Shown piece by piece: positions 53,302 through 62,022 of a DNA stretch of 64,000 nucleotides. The translations under genes were made by a program, and so were the position numbers. The notes beneath the pieces were generated by a model. That model was not told the DNA's origin. It searched no databases and saw only the letters and a program-made list of their open reading frames with translations. Every line of letters starts with the position of its first letter. Position 1 is the stretch's first letter. Source of the DNA: Spirochaeta sp. UBA5339 (lineage in GTDB: Bacteria; Spirochaetota; Spirochaetia; DSM-2461); the NCBI GenBank assembly GCA_002408085.1, contig DHQL01000012.1, positions 18,908 through 82,907 of the forward strand. Direction: 5' to 3'.

Positions 53302-53506
53302 ATTCTTTTTTTAGCATTTGAGACAGATCGGGTAAAGCAACCCGGTGATGCGAAATTGTCAATACTAAATATTATTACAAAAATGTATTATGTGTAGACT
53401 TTAAAGGACGGATCGATATAGTATTTGTGCCAATAACCAATTTTAAACAGGGATCGAGTCCTCCCTTGTGAGTGCTTCGGTTCCGCAATTTTAAGGAGAA
53501 GATCAA

Positions 53507-55204
53507 ATGAGTTACGATCACAGGAAGTACAAACCCTTCCCCCCCGTTTCATTGCCGGACAGAACCTGGCCCGAAAAGACCATCACAAAGGCACCCCGCT
53601 GGTGCAGTGTTGACTTAAGAGACGGAAACCAGGCTCTACCCGTTCCCATGAGTGTGGAAGAGAAGCTGGAACTATTTGACCTACTCCTGAAAATTGGTTT
53701 TAAGGAAATAGAAATAGGATTCCCCTCGGCGTCTCAGACAGAGTATGACTATCTGAGAACCCTTATCGACAGAAACCTCATCCCCGACGATGTGACCATA
53801 CAGCTGCTGACCCAGTCCAGGGAGCATCTGATCCGCCGCTCCTTCGAGGCGATCAGGGGCTGTAAGAATGTTGTTATGCACTTTTACAACTCCACATCCA
53901 CTGTTCAGAGAAACGTGGTCTTCAAGAAGGACCGGGAAGAGATCATCAAGATCGCCGTGGAAGGGGCAAAGCTAATAAAGGAAATAGCCGCCGAGTATCC
54001 CGATACGAATCTCAGTTATGAGTACAGTCCCGAAAGCTTTACGGGGACCGAGCTGGATTTCGCCGTGGAGATCTGCGAGGCCGTAATGGATGTTCTGGAG
54101 CCCACTCCCGAAAAGAAGCTGATTCTTAACCTGCCGGCCACCGTTGAGATGCATACTCCCAATATTCATGCCGACCAGATCGAGTGGTTTTCCAAAAATA
54201 TTAAGAACCGGGACTGTGTGGATATTTCGCTGCACACCCACAACGACCGGGGTACCGGTGTGGCCGCTGCGGAACTGGCCCTGATGGCCGGCGCCGACAG
54301 GGTGGAGGGAACTCTCTTTGGAAACGGAGAGCGGACCGGAAACACCGACCTGATCACCATGGCCATGAACCTCTACTCCCAGGGTGTGGATCCCTGCCTG
54401 GACTTCTCAGATATCGAGCATATCTCCAATGTGTACAAGAGATGCACCAGAATGAACGTTCATGAGCGCCATCCCTATGTGGGCGAGCTGGTCTATACGG
54501 CCTTCTCCGGTTCCCATCAGGATGCCATCAAGAAGGGTCTGGATCACTATAAGACTGCCGGTTCATCCTTCTGGGACGTGCCCTACCTACCTCTGGACCC
54601 CTCGGATCTGGGACGGGAGTATGAGGCAATTATCAGAATCAACAGTCAGTCCGGAAAGGGTGGTGTGGCCTATATTCTGGACTCCCAGTTCGGATACAAG
54701 CTTCCCAAGGCAATGCACCCCGAGTTCTCCAGAAAGATTCAGAAGATTACCGATGAGACCGGTAAGGAGCTTAAGGGAAAAGAGATCTTCGAACAGTTCA
54801 GCAAAGAGTATCTTGAGGTGAAGGAGCCCTGGGCTCTGGTAAACTACGAGATCAACGCCAGGCTGGATGTCAACGATGCGGGCGAAGAGGTTCAGAGCGT
54901 GGGCATAAGCTGCTCACTGAAGTACAAGGGTGAGGTTCTGAAGCTGGAGGGCACCGGAAACGGTCCCATCGACGCCTTCTTCCACGCCCTTCAGTCCACT
55001 TCCGCGCCTAAGCTCCACTTCATCTCCTACGATGAGCATGCTCTGAGTGAGGGAGCCGACTCCCAGGCTGTCTGCTACATTCAGGTGGCCGACAGCAAGG
55101 GACGCTCCAACTTCGGAGTGGGTGTGGACAACAGCATCAATGCCGCCTCCCTGAAGGCTCTGCTCTGTGCCTTGGACAGAATCGAAGCCGGTCTGGCCGA
55201 CTGA
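53507..55204 (+). CDS. leuA: 2-isopropylmalate synthase (type 2)
   Basis: 565 residues, the length of long (type 2) LeuA enzymes with an allosteric C-terminal domain. N-terminal PRWCSVDLRDGNQALP carries a catalytic arginine/aspartate pair; HTHNDRGTGVAAAELAL holds the metal-binding histidines, and GNGERTGNTDLI follows. The regulatory domain (about 430-560) has the SVGISCSLKYKGE and GRSNFGVGVD segments. It condenses 2-oxoisovalerate with acetyl-CoA in leucine synthesis. An AAGGAG precedes the ATG. No T-box or leucine leader peptide was found in the 205-base upstream gap. leuCD are absent from the window. Confidence 0.94.
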   Translation: MSYDHRKYKPFPPVSLPDRTWPEKTITKAPRWCSVDLRDGNQALPVPMSVEEKLELFDLLLKIGFKEIEIGFPSASQTEYDYLRTLIDRNLIPDDVTIQLLTQSREHLIRRSFEAIRGCKNVVMHFYNSTSTVQRNVVFKKDREEIIKIAVEGAKLIKEIAAEYPDTNLSYEYSPESFTGTELDFAVEICEAVMDVLEPTPEKKLILNLPATVEMHTPNIHADQIEWFSKNIKNRDCVDISLHTHNDRGTGVAAAELALMAGADRVEGTLFGNGERTGNTDLITMAMNLYSQGVDPCLDFSDIEHISNVYKRCTRMNVHERHPYVGELVYTAFSGSHQDAIKKGLDHYKTAGSSFWDVPYLPLDPSDLGREYEAIIRINSQSGKGGVAYILDSQFGYKLPKAMHPEFSRKIQKITDETGKELKGKEIFEQFSKEYLEVKEPWALVNYEINARLDVNDAGEEVQSVGISCSLKYKGEVLKLEGTGNGPIDAFFHALQSTSAPKLHFISYDEHALSEGADSQAVCYIQVADSKGRSNFGVGVDNSINAASLKALLCALDRIEAGLAD

Positions 55205-55270
55205 TTGCCCGCAGAAACCGCTGCTTCTTAAAAGATGCATCTGTATAGAACTTTAGAATATCATTATCAG

Positions 55271-55296
55271 GGGGCTCCGGATTATCCCGGAGCCCC
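55271..55296 (+). other. Stable hairpin just upstream of leuB
   Basis: GGGGCTCCGG (55271-55280), loop ATTATC, CCGGAGCCCC (55287-55296): a perfect 10-bp stem with no T run, ending six bases before the leuB ribosome site. It may stabilise the processed leuB mRNA or act as a weak attenuator. Confidence 0.55.
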
Positions 55297-55313
55297 ATTA
55301 ACAGGAGAAAGTA

Positions 55314-56375
55314 ATGTCATATAAGGTAGCCGTCCTTCCCGGTGACGGAATAGGACCGGAAGTAATGGATTCGGCTCTGGAGGTTCTTGCCAGAGTTGAA
55401 GAGAAATTCGGATTCAAGCTGGAGCTGACAAAGGCTCTTATCGGCGGCAGCGCCTATGATGAGACTGGTTCTCCTTTGCCCGATGCCACAAAAAAGGTCT
55501 GTGAAGAGGCCGATGCTGTCCTTCTGGGTTCCATCGGCGGTCCCAAGTGGGACGGTCTTCCCCCCGAACTGACCCCCGAACTGGGCGGTCTTCTGGCTCT
55601 GCGGAAGATGCTGAAACTCTACGCCAACCTCCGTCCTGCGGTAATCTACGAAGAGCTGAAGGCCATGAGTCCTCTCTCTGAGAAGGTCCTTTCCGAGAAG
55701 GTCGATCTGCTGACAGTTCGTGAGCTGGCACACGGGATCTACTTCGGTGAACCCAAAGAGCTGACAGACGATATGGGTCTGGACACCATGGTCTACACAA
55801 AAGAGCAGGTACAGAGAATCGCCAAACAGGGATTCGAGGCGGCACAGAGACGGGGCAAAAAGCTCTGCTCCGTGGACAAGGCCAACGTCCTTTCCAGTTC
55901 CAAGCTCTGGAGAAAGGTTGTGACCGAAATGGCCGCCGACTATCCTGATGTTGAGCTGAGCCATATGTATGTGGACAACGCCGCCATGCAGCTGATGCTG
56001 AACCCCCTGCAGTTTGATGTTATCGTCACTTCAAACCTCTTTGGAGACATCCTCTCCGACGAGTCCGCCGCCATCTGCGGTTCTTTGGGGATGCTGCCCT
56101 CCGCCAGCCTTGGCGAGAAGATCAGCCTCTTTGAACCCTCGGGAGGCTCTGCCCCCGATATCGCAGGAAAGGGCATTGCCAACCCCATCGCCCAGATCCT
56201 CTCCCTGGCAATGATGCTGGAGATCTCCTTCGATCTGAAGGATGCCGCTTCAGCCATCAGAAACGCCGTTGACGGCTGTGTGAAGAGCGGAATCAGAACC
56301 GGCGATATTACCGATCCCGGAATGACTCCGGTCTCCACAAAAGAGATGACCGAGGCTATTATCAGCCGCATCTGA
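55314..56375 (+). CDS. leuB: 3-isopropylmalate dehydrogenase
   Basis: 353 residues. N-terminal VLPGDGIGPEVM, the EADAVLLGSIGGPKWD segment, LRKMLKLYANLRP with the substrate-binding arginine, the KANVLSSSKLW catalytic lysine region, the VTSNLFGDILSDE metal site and the SGGSAPDIAGKG adenine-binding region are all present. It oxidises 3-isopropylmalate with NAD. ACAGGAGA precedes the ATG. It follows leuA by about 110 bases, and a terminator follows it. Confidence 0.95.
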   Translation: MSYKVAVLPGDGIGPEVMDSALEVLARVEEKFGFKLELTKALIGGSAYDETGSPLPDATKKVCEEADAVLLGSIGGPKWDGLPPELTPELGGLLALRKMLKLYANLRPAVIYEELKAMSPLSEKVLSEKVDLLTVRELAHGIYFGEPKELTDDMGLDTMVYTKEQVQRIAKQGFEAAQRRGKKLCSVDKANVLSSSKLWRKVVTEMAADYPDVELSHMYVDNAAMQLMLNPLQFDVIVTSNLFGDILSDESAAICGSLGMLPSASLGEKISLFEPSGGSAPDIAGKGIANPIAQILSLAMMLEISFDLKDAASAIRNAVDGCVKSGIRTGDITDPGMTPVSTKEMTEAIISRI

Positions 56376-56411
56376 TCTCACCAGATCTCAATGGATTTTT
56401 AAAAAACTGCA

Positions 56412-56464
56412 GGCCGCCGGTGTTAAATCCGGCGGCCTTTTTCTGTTAAGCCCTGTTAAGGGCT
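56412..56464 (+). terminator. Intrinsic terminator after leuB, with second hairpin
   Basis: GGCCGCCGG (56412-56420), loop of eight, CCGGCGGCC (56429-56437), then five T. A second short hairpin AGCCCT-GTTA-AGGGCT follows (56449-56464). The rest of the gap up to 56658 shows only a TTGACA (56624-56629), a possible -35 box very close to the cysD start. Confidence 0.85.
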
Positions 56465-56658
56465 GTAATGGTCTGACCGCCCCGGAAAACACTGCCTTCC
56501 GAAGGACTGTATCCCTTTAATTCCTTTCTCCTTAAGAGAATCGCCAAGGCTTTCTACTCTATCCCGGTCTCTGTACAGGGGGATGGGGAAATATTAAGAT
56601 TTTTTAATAAACCTCTATTTACTTTGACAGAATCCCCCTCCTGTTTTTACTGTTGATC

Positions 56659-57540
56659 ATGGACCAACTTGATGAATTAGAAAGTATCGGCGTCCGGATT
56701 CTCCGTGAAGCCTACTCAAACTTCAAAAACCTGTGCATGCTCTGGTCGATCGGCAAGGACAGCACGGTTATGCTGTGGCTGGCCCGTAAAGCCTTTTACG
56801 GCCATGTTCCCTTTCCCCTGGTACATATCGATACTCACTACAAGATTCCCGAGATGATCGAATACCGGGACCGCCTGACCCGGGAGTGGAACCTTCCCAT
56901 GGTCTACGGTGAGAATACCGAAGCCCTTGAGGCGAAGCAGACCTTTCCCGACGGCAACGCGGACCGTCTGACCTGCTGCCGCCTGCTCAAGGCCGAGGCC
57001 CTGAAGAACACCCTTAACGGAAACTGGACCCGATACCGTTTCAATCACAACTCTGACCGCTATGAGGTGGACAGGGATACCGAGATGTATACGGGAGTGA
57101 TTGTGGGGGTCCGGGCCGATGAGGAGGGTTCCCGTTCCAAGGAGCGCTACTTCAGCCCCCGGGACAAGGAGAATATCTGGGATGTGGGGGATCAGCCTCC
57201 CGAGTTCTGGAACCAGTTCAAGACGGATTTCGCACCGGGGACCCATGTGCGGATTCACCCCCTTCTGGACTGGACCGAAACCAATATCTGGGAGTATATC
57301 GAGCGGGAGAAGATACCCACGGTTTCCCTCTACTACAACCAGGGCTCCGGAGAGCGCTACCGTTCCCTGGGATGCGCCCCCTGTACCAATCCGGTGCAGT
57401 CTGATGCCCGCAATGTCAGCGAGATTATCGCAGAGCTGAGAACCGGTAAATTCTCCAATATCGCAGAACGTTCCGGCCGGGCCCAGGACAAGGACGACGG
57501 CGGCGGACTGGAAACTCTCAGAAGGGACGGGTACATGTGA
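56659..57540 (+). CDS. cysD: Sulfate adenylyltransferase subunit 2
   Basis: 293 residues from the ATG at 56659. The PP-loop-type ATP site appears as LWSIGKDSTVMLWLARKAF. LVHIDTHYKIPEM, the TCCRLLKAEAL segment and GCAPCTNPVQSDA are conserved in CysD. With CysN it activates sulfate with ATP to adenosine 5'-phosphosulfate (APS). No clear ribosome site precedes the ATG, and a TTGACA lies 29 bases upstream, so a very short leader is possible. The next gene starts at its stop codon. It heads the sulfur/lipid operon. Confidence 0.92.
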   Translation: MDQLDELESIGVRILREAYSNFKNLCMLWSIGKDSTVMLWLARKAFYGHVPFPLVHIDTHYKIPEMIEYRDRLTREWNLPMVYGENTEALEAKQTFPDGNADRLTCCRLLKAEALKNTLNGNWTRYRFNHNSDRYEVDRDTEMYTGVIVGVRADEEGSRSKERYFSPRDKENIWDVGDQPPEFWNQFKTDFAPGTHVRIHPLLDWTETNIWEYIEREKIPTVSLYYNQGSGERYRSLGCAPCTNPVQSDARNVSEIIAELRTGKFSNIAERSGRAQDKDDGGGLETLRRDGYM

Positions 57541-59360
57541 TGCAGCGCGAACAGATGAATATTGTCTTTACCGGTCATGTGGACCACGGCAAGTCCACAG
57601 TTGTAGGCCGGCTGCTTGCGGACACCGGCAGCCTTCCCGAAGGAAAGCTGGACCAGATCCGCAGGGAGTGCGAACGGAACTCCAAGCCCTTCGAGTACGC
57701 CTTCCTTCTGGATGCCCTGAAGGACGAGCAATCCCAGGGAATCACCATCGATGCGGCCCGGGTCTTCTTTAAATCTTCTGCGAGAGACTACATCATTATC
57801 GATGCCCCGGGACATATTGAGTTCCTGAAGAATATGATCACCGGCGCCGCCCGAGCGGAGTGCGCCTTTCTTGTAATCGACGCGGAGGAGGGGATTCAGG
57901 AGAACTCCCGCCGTCACGGCTACCTCCTGTCCATGCTGGGTATCCGGCAGGTCTGCGTTGTGGTGAACAAGATGGATCTTGTTGACTACAGCCAGCAGGT
58001 TTATAACAGGATCGTCCGGCGGTTCACCCGCTTTCTGAAGTCCATCAATCTGAATGATGTTGAATTTGTTCCCGTCAGCGGCCGGGAAGGTGACAATGTC
58101 TTCCACCGGTCCAGCAGTATGTCCTGGTGGAAGGGGGCCACGGTGCTGGAGCGTCTGGACTGTTTCCGCAAGGCTGAACCTCTGGACAGAATGCCAATGC
58201 GCATGCCCGTTACGGATATTTACAAGTTTACAAACTACGGCGACAGCCGCCGGATTATTGCAGGAACCCTTGAAACCGGAACATTCCGCCAGGGAGACGA
58301 GGTTATCTTCTACCCCTCGGGCAAGAAGAGCCGGATCAAGGCCATCGAGTCCTTCAATACCGATACGGTGACCGAGGTCAAGGCGGGGAGGGCCACGGGC
58401 TTTACCATGGACGAGCAGATCTACCTCTCCCGGGGAGCCCTGGCCTGCCGGGTGGACCAGATGCCCCCCAAGGTCGGCAATCAGCTTCAGGTCAGCCTCT
58501 TCTGGCTGGGGCGGGAGCCCCTGGTTCAGGGTAAGGAGTACTTTCTCAAGACCGGTACCACCAAGGTCCGCTGTCAGCTGAGCGAGATCAACAAGGTTAT
58601 CGATGCCTCATCCCTGGATTCAGAGGTCAGGCGGGAGAGCGTGGAGCGGCACGAGGTGGCCGACTGTTCCCTGGCACTCCAGAAGACCATCGCCTTTGAT
58701 CTGGTTATGGACCTGCCCCAGACCAGCCGTTTTGTTCTGGTGGATGAGTATGAGATCGCCGGAGGCGGGATTATCAGGGATGTGGATGATCACAGACAGC
58801 ATGAGTTCGGCGAAAAGCTGATCCGCCGGCAGCTGGAGTGGGAGAATGGCATCGTCACCGAACTGGACCGGATGGAGCAGTACGGCCAGCGCCCCGCCCT
58901 GATTCTGGTTACAGGCCATGAGGACCAGGCTGAGGCGGCAAAGATCTTTGCTGAAGGTCTTGAGAAGAAGCTCTTTTCACTGAAGAAGAATGTCTATTAC
59001 CTGGGCTACCGCAGTCTGAAATACGGCCTCGATGCGGACCTGAAGAACGATCCCCTCCTTCAGAAGCGGCGTATGGCTGTTCGGGAGGAGCATATCAGGA
59101 GGATCTCCGAGATCTCTCACATTATGATCGATGCGGGGATGTTCTTCATTGTGAAGATTGACGGCCTGGACTATGAGGAGAGGGATCTGATTCAGCTCCT
59201 TCTCGGTACCTCCCGGATGAAGACCATCTGGGTGGGAAAGGATATTACAACGGATATTGTTCCCGACTGGCATATCAGGCGGCCCGAAAATATGGATGAG
59301 CATATGGCAAAGGTCGACAGCATAATGGAGGAGTGGGAGCTTATGGGAGATATATCATGA
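57540..59360 (+). CDS. cysN: Sulfate adenylyltransferase subunit 1 with degenerate APS kinase domain
   Basis: 606 residues from the ATG at 57540 (TGATG overlap with cysD). The GTPase half is intact: GHVDHGKST (12-20), the DAPGH switch and NKMD. Translation-factor-like beta barrels run to about residue 430. The rest (about 449-606) has the shape of an APS kinase fused as in CysNC, but its P-loop GxSGSGKST is replaced by GHEDQAEAA (459-467), and the DGDNxRxGL motif by GYRSLKYGL. Conserved helices (REEHIRRISEISHIMIDAGMF) remain recognisable. It therefore should make APS but not PAPS. This fits the APS reductase at 62023. The next gene overlaps by ATGA. Confidence 0.88.
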   Translation: MQREQMNIVFTGHVDHGKSTVVGRLLADTGSLPEGKLDQIRRECERNSKPFEYAFLLDALKDEQSQGITIDAARVFFKSSARDYIIIDAPGHIEFLKNMITGAARAECAFLVIDAEEGIQENSRRHGYLLSMLGIRQVCVVVNKMDLVDYSQQVYNRIVRRFTRFLKSINLNDVEFVPVSGREGDNVFHRSSSMSWWKGATVLERLDCFRKAEPLDRMPMRMPVTDIYKFTNYGDSRRIIAGTLETGTFRQGDEVIFYPSGKKSRIKAIESFNTDTVTEVKAGRATGFTMDEQIYLSRGALACRVDQMPPKVGNQLQVSLFWLGREPLVQGKEYFLKTGTTKVRCQLSEINKVIDASSLDSEVRRESVERHEVADCSLALQKTIAFDLVMDLPQTSRFVLVDEYEIAGGGIIRDVDDHRQHEFGEKLIRRQLEWENGIVTELDRMEQYGQRPALILVTGHEDQAEAAKIFAEGLEKKLFSLKKNVYYLGYRSLKYGLDADLKNDPLLQKRRMAVREEHIRRISEISHIMIDAGMFFIVKIDGLDYEERDLIQLLLGTSRMKTIWVGKDITTDIVPDWHIRRPENMDEHMAKVDSIMEEWELMGDIS

Positions 59361-60652
59361 GCGGAATAAAAGACGGCAGCCACTACACTCTGAAGGCCAT
59401 GTGCTGCGGAAAAGAGCTGGAGGATACGGGAGTTCTTCTGAGCTGCCCCGACTGCAGCGAACCCCACTTCCTGAGGGCTTCCTACAGCTCTCACCTTGTT
59501 GCGGGAAACAGCGACGAGGGTATATACCGGTTCTCCGACTGGCTGCCCGTCAGGCGGGTGCTTAAGGGTTCCGGCGCCCCGGTGACCTACAGAAGCAGGG
59601 CACTGGCGGCAAAACTGGGAATGAGTAATCTCTGGATCACCTTCAACGGCTGGTGGCCCGAGAAGGGCGCCCTGATGCGGACGGGAAGTTTCAAGGAGTG
59701 CGAAGCCTACTCTGTCTGTGCCAGGATTCCGGAGGCTCCGGATAGCGGCACTCTTGTGGTCGCCTCGGCGGGAAATACGGCCCGGGCCTTTATCCGGGTC
59801 TGCTCGGAAAACAGTATTCCCCTGGCTGTGGTGGTTCCCGAGGACAATCTGAATGCCCTCTGGAGTGAAGAGGAGCCCGCCGGCTGCGTTAAGATTATCG
59901 CCAGCGCTTCGGGGTCCGACTACTTTGATGCCATTGCCCTGTCGAACAAGCTCTGCAGCGGTTCCGGTTTCTACCCCGAGGGGGGAGCGAAGAACCCGGC
60001 CCGCCGTGACGGCATGGGTACCACGGTCCTTTCCGCGGCAGTAGCCATGGGAGAGATCCCCGAGTACTACTTTCAGGCCGTGGGCAGCGGAACCGGTGCC
60101 ATCGCCGCCTGGGAGGCGTCTGTGCGTCTTGAGAAGGACGGCAGTTTCGGCCCCAACAATATGAAGCTGATGGTCAGCCAGAACAGTCCCTTTCAGATAA
60201 TCCATGACAGCTGGAAGGCGGACAGCCGCGATCTCCTGCCCCTGGGAGATGATGAAGCCCGTGAGATGGCTCATAAGATTGATGCAAAGGTTCTGTCAAA
60301 CAGAAAACCGCCCTACTCACTGCCCGGAGGGCTCTTCGATGCCCTTAAGGCCTCGGGGGGAGATGTGCTTCTGGCAGACAATGCCGAGGCCAGAGAGGCC
60401 GGACGGCTCTTTCTCGAGACCGAGGGAGTCGATATCTCCCCGGAGGCTTCGGTGGCACTGGCCTCCCTTATTATGGCTCTGGATGATAAGGCTGTCCCCA
60501 GGGATGGAAAGGTTATGCTGAATATAACAGGGGGAGGAACGGAGCTCTACAGAGCTTCCCATAAGACAAAGGCGTGCCGGGCGGATCTGGTCTTTTCCAA
60601 TGATGCCGCACCGGAAGACGTGGTCAGGGAGACGGCGGCCCTCTGGTCCTGA
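59357..60652 (+). CDS. Cysteate synthase-like PLP enzyme (threonine synthase superfamily)
   Basis: 431 residues from the ATG at 59357, overlapping cysN (ATGA), with GGGAGAT upstream. The N-terminal zinc-ribbon-like part (CCGKELED, then LSCPDCSEP) and the segment NGWWPEKGALMRTGSFKECEAY with the PLP lysine match the archaeal cysteate synthase family. VASAGNTARAF follows, where typical threonine synthases read SSGNTGAA. The PLP phosphate loop is near the centre (VGSGTGAIAAWEA). Known reaction: O-phosphoserine + sulfite to cysteate + phosphate. In bacteria a homologue starts capnine sulfonolipid synthesis. The neighbours supply sulfite (APS reductase) and use an amino acid (AOS enzyme), which supports this. 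True threonine synthase is the alternative but lacks thrA/B context. Confidence 0.75.
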   Translation: MSGIKDGSHYTLKAMCCGKELEDTGVLLSCPDCSEPHFLRASYSSHLVAGNSDEGIYRFSDWLPVRRVLKGSGAPVTYRSRALAAKLGMSNLWITFNGWWPEKGALMRTGSFKECEAYSVCARIPEAPDSGTLVVASAGNTARAFIRVCSENSIPLAVVVPEDNLNALWSEEEPAGCVKIIASASGSDYFDAIALSNKLCSGSGFYPEGGAKNPARRDGMGTTVLSAAVAMGEIPEYYFQAVGSGTGAIAAWEASVRLEKDGSFGPNNMKLMVSQNSPFQIIHDSWKADSRDLLPLGDDEAREMAHKIDAKVLSNRKPPYSLPGGLFDALKASGGDVLLADNAEAREAGRLFLETEGVDISPEASVALASLIMALDDKAVPRDGKVMLNITGGGTELYRASHKTKACRADLVFSNDAAPEDVVRETAALWS

Positions 60653-60734
60653 ACCAGCGAAGCCTTCACCCCGGGGGCGGCTCCGACTTAACCGGATTTG
60701 AAAAATATGTGCAGATTTGCCAAGGAGAAAATAA

Positions 60735-62021
60735 ATGAGTGTTGATATCTTTGAAAAGTGTAAAACCGATGCCGGATACTTCGGCCAGTTCAGAAAGATG
60801 GGCGAGCGGGACCTGACCCGGCCCACCATGGATCCGATTCCCGGCAAGACCATGAGCTACAACGGCAACGAGGTGGTCATGTGGTCGGTAAACAACTATA
60901 TCGGTCTGGCCGAGAACGACGAGGTCAAGGAAGTGGCCTCCGAGGCGGCCCGTGAGTTCGGAACCTCCGCCCCCATGGGCTCCCGCATGATGAGCGGAAA
61001 CACCCAGTACCATCAGGACCTGGAGCAGCGCTTTGCCGACTGGGCTCAGAAGGAAGCCGCCTACCTCTTCAACTACGGCTACCTGGGTGTACTGGGCATC
61101 GTCTCCTCCCTCTGCGGCCCGAAGGATACGGTGGTTGTAGATCGTCTGGCCCATGCCTGTATTCTCGATGCCGCCGCCATGGCCAAGGCTTCCGGGGCCA
61201 CCATCCGATACTTCAAGCACAACAATATGAAGGACCTCGAGTCGGTTCTGAAACAGGTGAATGAGAAGAGAGAGGGAGGCGTTATGATCCTGATCGAAGG
61301 AGTCTATGGAATGACCGGCGACCTGGCCGATCTGCCGGGAATCTGCGCCCTGAAAGAGAAGTACAATGCCCGCCTTTTTATCGATGATGCCCACGGAGTG
61401 GGGGTTATGGGCGAGAAGGGCCGGGGTACCGGCGACTTTTTCGGTGTTCAGGACAAGATAGACCTCTACTTCGGAACCTTTGCCAAGTCCTTCGCCTCCA
61501 TCGGAGGTTTTGTGGCGGCCGACAGGGATGTTGTTGAATGGATCATGTTCAACGCCAGGACCCAGGTCTTTGCCAAGAGCCTGCCCATGGTCTTTGTAAA
61601 GGCCCTGGACAGGACCCTGGACTTTGTAATTGAAGGGGACGACAGAAGGGATCTTATGTGGGAGAACTCAAACAAGCTCAAAGAGGGACTCAGGGAACTG
61701 GGATACTACATAGGTCCCGGTGAGTCTCCCATCTGTTCGGTTTTCACCCCCACAGGAAGCGATGATGTGAACGGAGTGGGCGCCCGGATGGTGAAATATC
61801 TGAGAACCAGGAACATCTTTGTAACCGCCGTTGTCTACCCCGTAATTCCCCCGGGGCTCTGTATGTTCCGGATGATCCCCACCACAAGCCATACGGATGC
61901 GGAAATTCAGAAGACCGTCGAGGCCTTCCGGGATATGAAGAAGGAGATGAACCTGATGGACTCGGTAACTGACGAGGATATCCTGAAGATCAACAAGGTC
62001 TACCGGAACATCAAGGGCTGA
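60735..62021 (+). CDS. AOS family PLP acyltransferase (serine palmitoyltransferase/cysteate acyltransferase-like)
   Basis: 428 residues with AAGGAGA upstream. An alpha-oxoamine synthase: NNYIGLAENDEVKE, GTSAPMGSRMMSGNTQYHQD, PLP-stacking His140 (DRLAHACILDA), the DDAHG aspartate/histidine (207-210) and the PLP lysine in GTFAKSFASIGGF (Lys241). The family condenses an amino acid with an acyl thioester and releases CO2: glycine (KBL, ALAS), alanine (BioF), serine (SPT) or cysteate (capnine pathway). No biotin, heme or threonine-degradation genes are adjacent. Between a cysteate synthase-like gene and APS reductase, I infer that it makes 3-ketocapnine from cysteate and an acyl donor. The exact substrate is unproven. 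Confidence 0.82.
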   Translation: MSVDIFEKCKTDAGYFGQFRKMGERDLTRPTMDPIPGKTMSYNGNEVVMWSVNNYIGLAENDEVKEVASEAAREFGTSAPMGSRMMSGNTQYHQDLEQRFADWAQKEAAYLFNYGYLGVLGIVSSLCGPKDTVVVDRLAHACILDAAAMAKASGATIRYFKHNNMKDLESVLKQVNEKREGGVMILIEGVYGMTGDLADLPGICALKEKYNARLFIDDAHGVGVMGEKGRGTGDFFGVQDKIDLYFGTFAKSFASIGGFVAADRDVVEWIMFNARTQVFAKSLPMVFVKALDRTLDFVIEGDDRRDLMWENSNKLKEGLRELGYYIGPGESPICSVFTPTGSDDVNGVGARMVKYLRTRNIFVTAVVYPVIPPGLCMFRMIPTTSHTDAEIQKTVEAFRDMKKEMNLMDSVTDEDILKINKVYRNIKG

Positions 62022-62022
62022 T

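Noticed and set aside
53302..53506. T-box, leucine leader or riboswitch upstream of leuA
   Set aside because: No T-box core sequence, Leu-rich leader peptide or recognisable aptamer was found; only a small CGGGT/ACCCG hairpin near 53332.
57540..59360. Annotation as a bifunctional CysNC with active APS kinase
   Set aside because: The C-terminal P-loop and DGDN motif are absent, so kinase activity is not supported.
59357..60652. Plain threonine synthase
   Set aside because: The SFKECEAY and SAGNTARAF motifs and the sulfur-operon context fit cysteate synthase better; no other threonine genes are nearby. Kept as the alternative in the entry.
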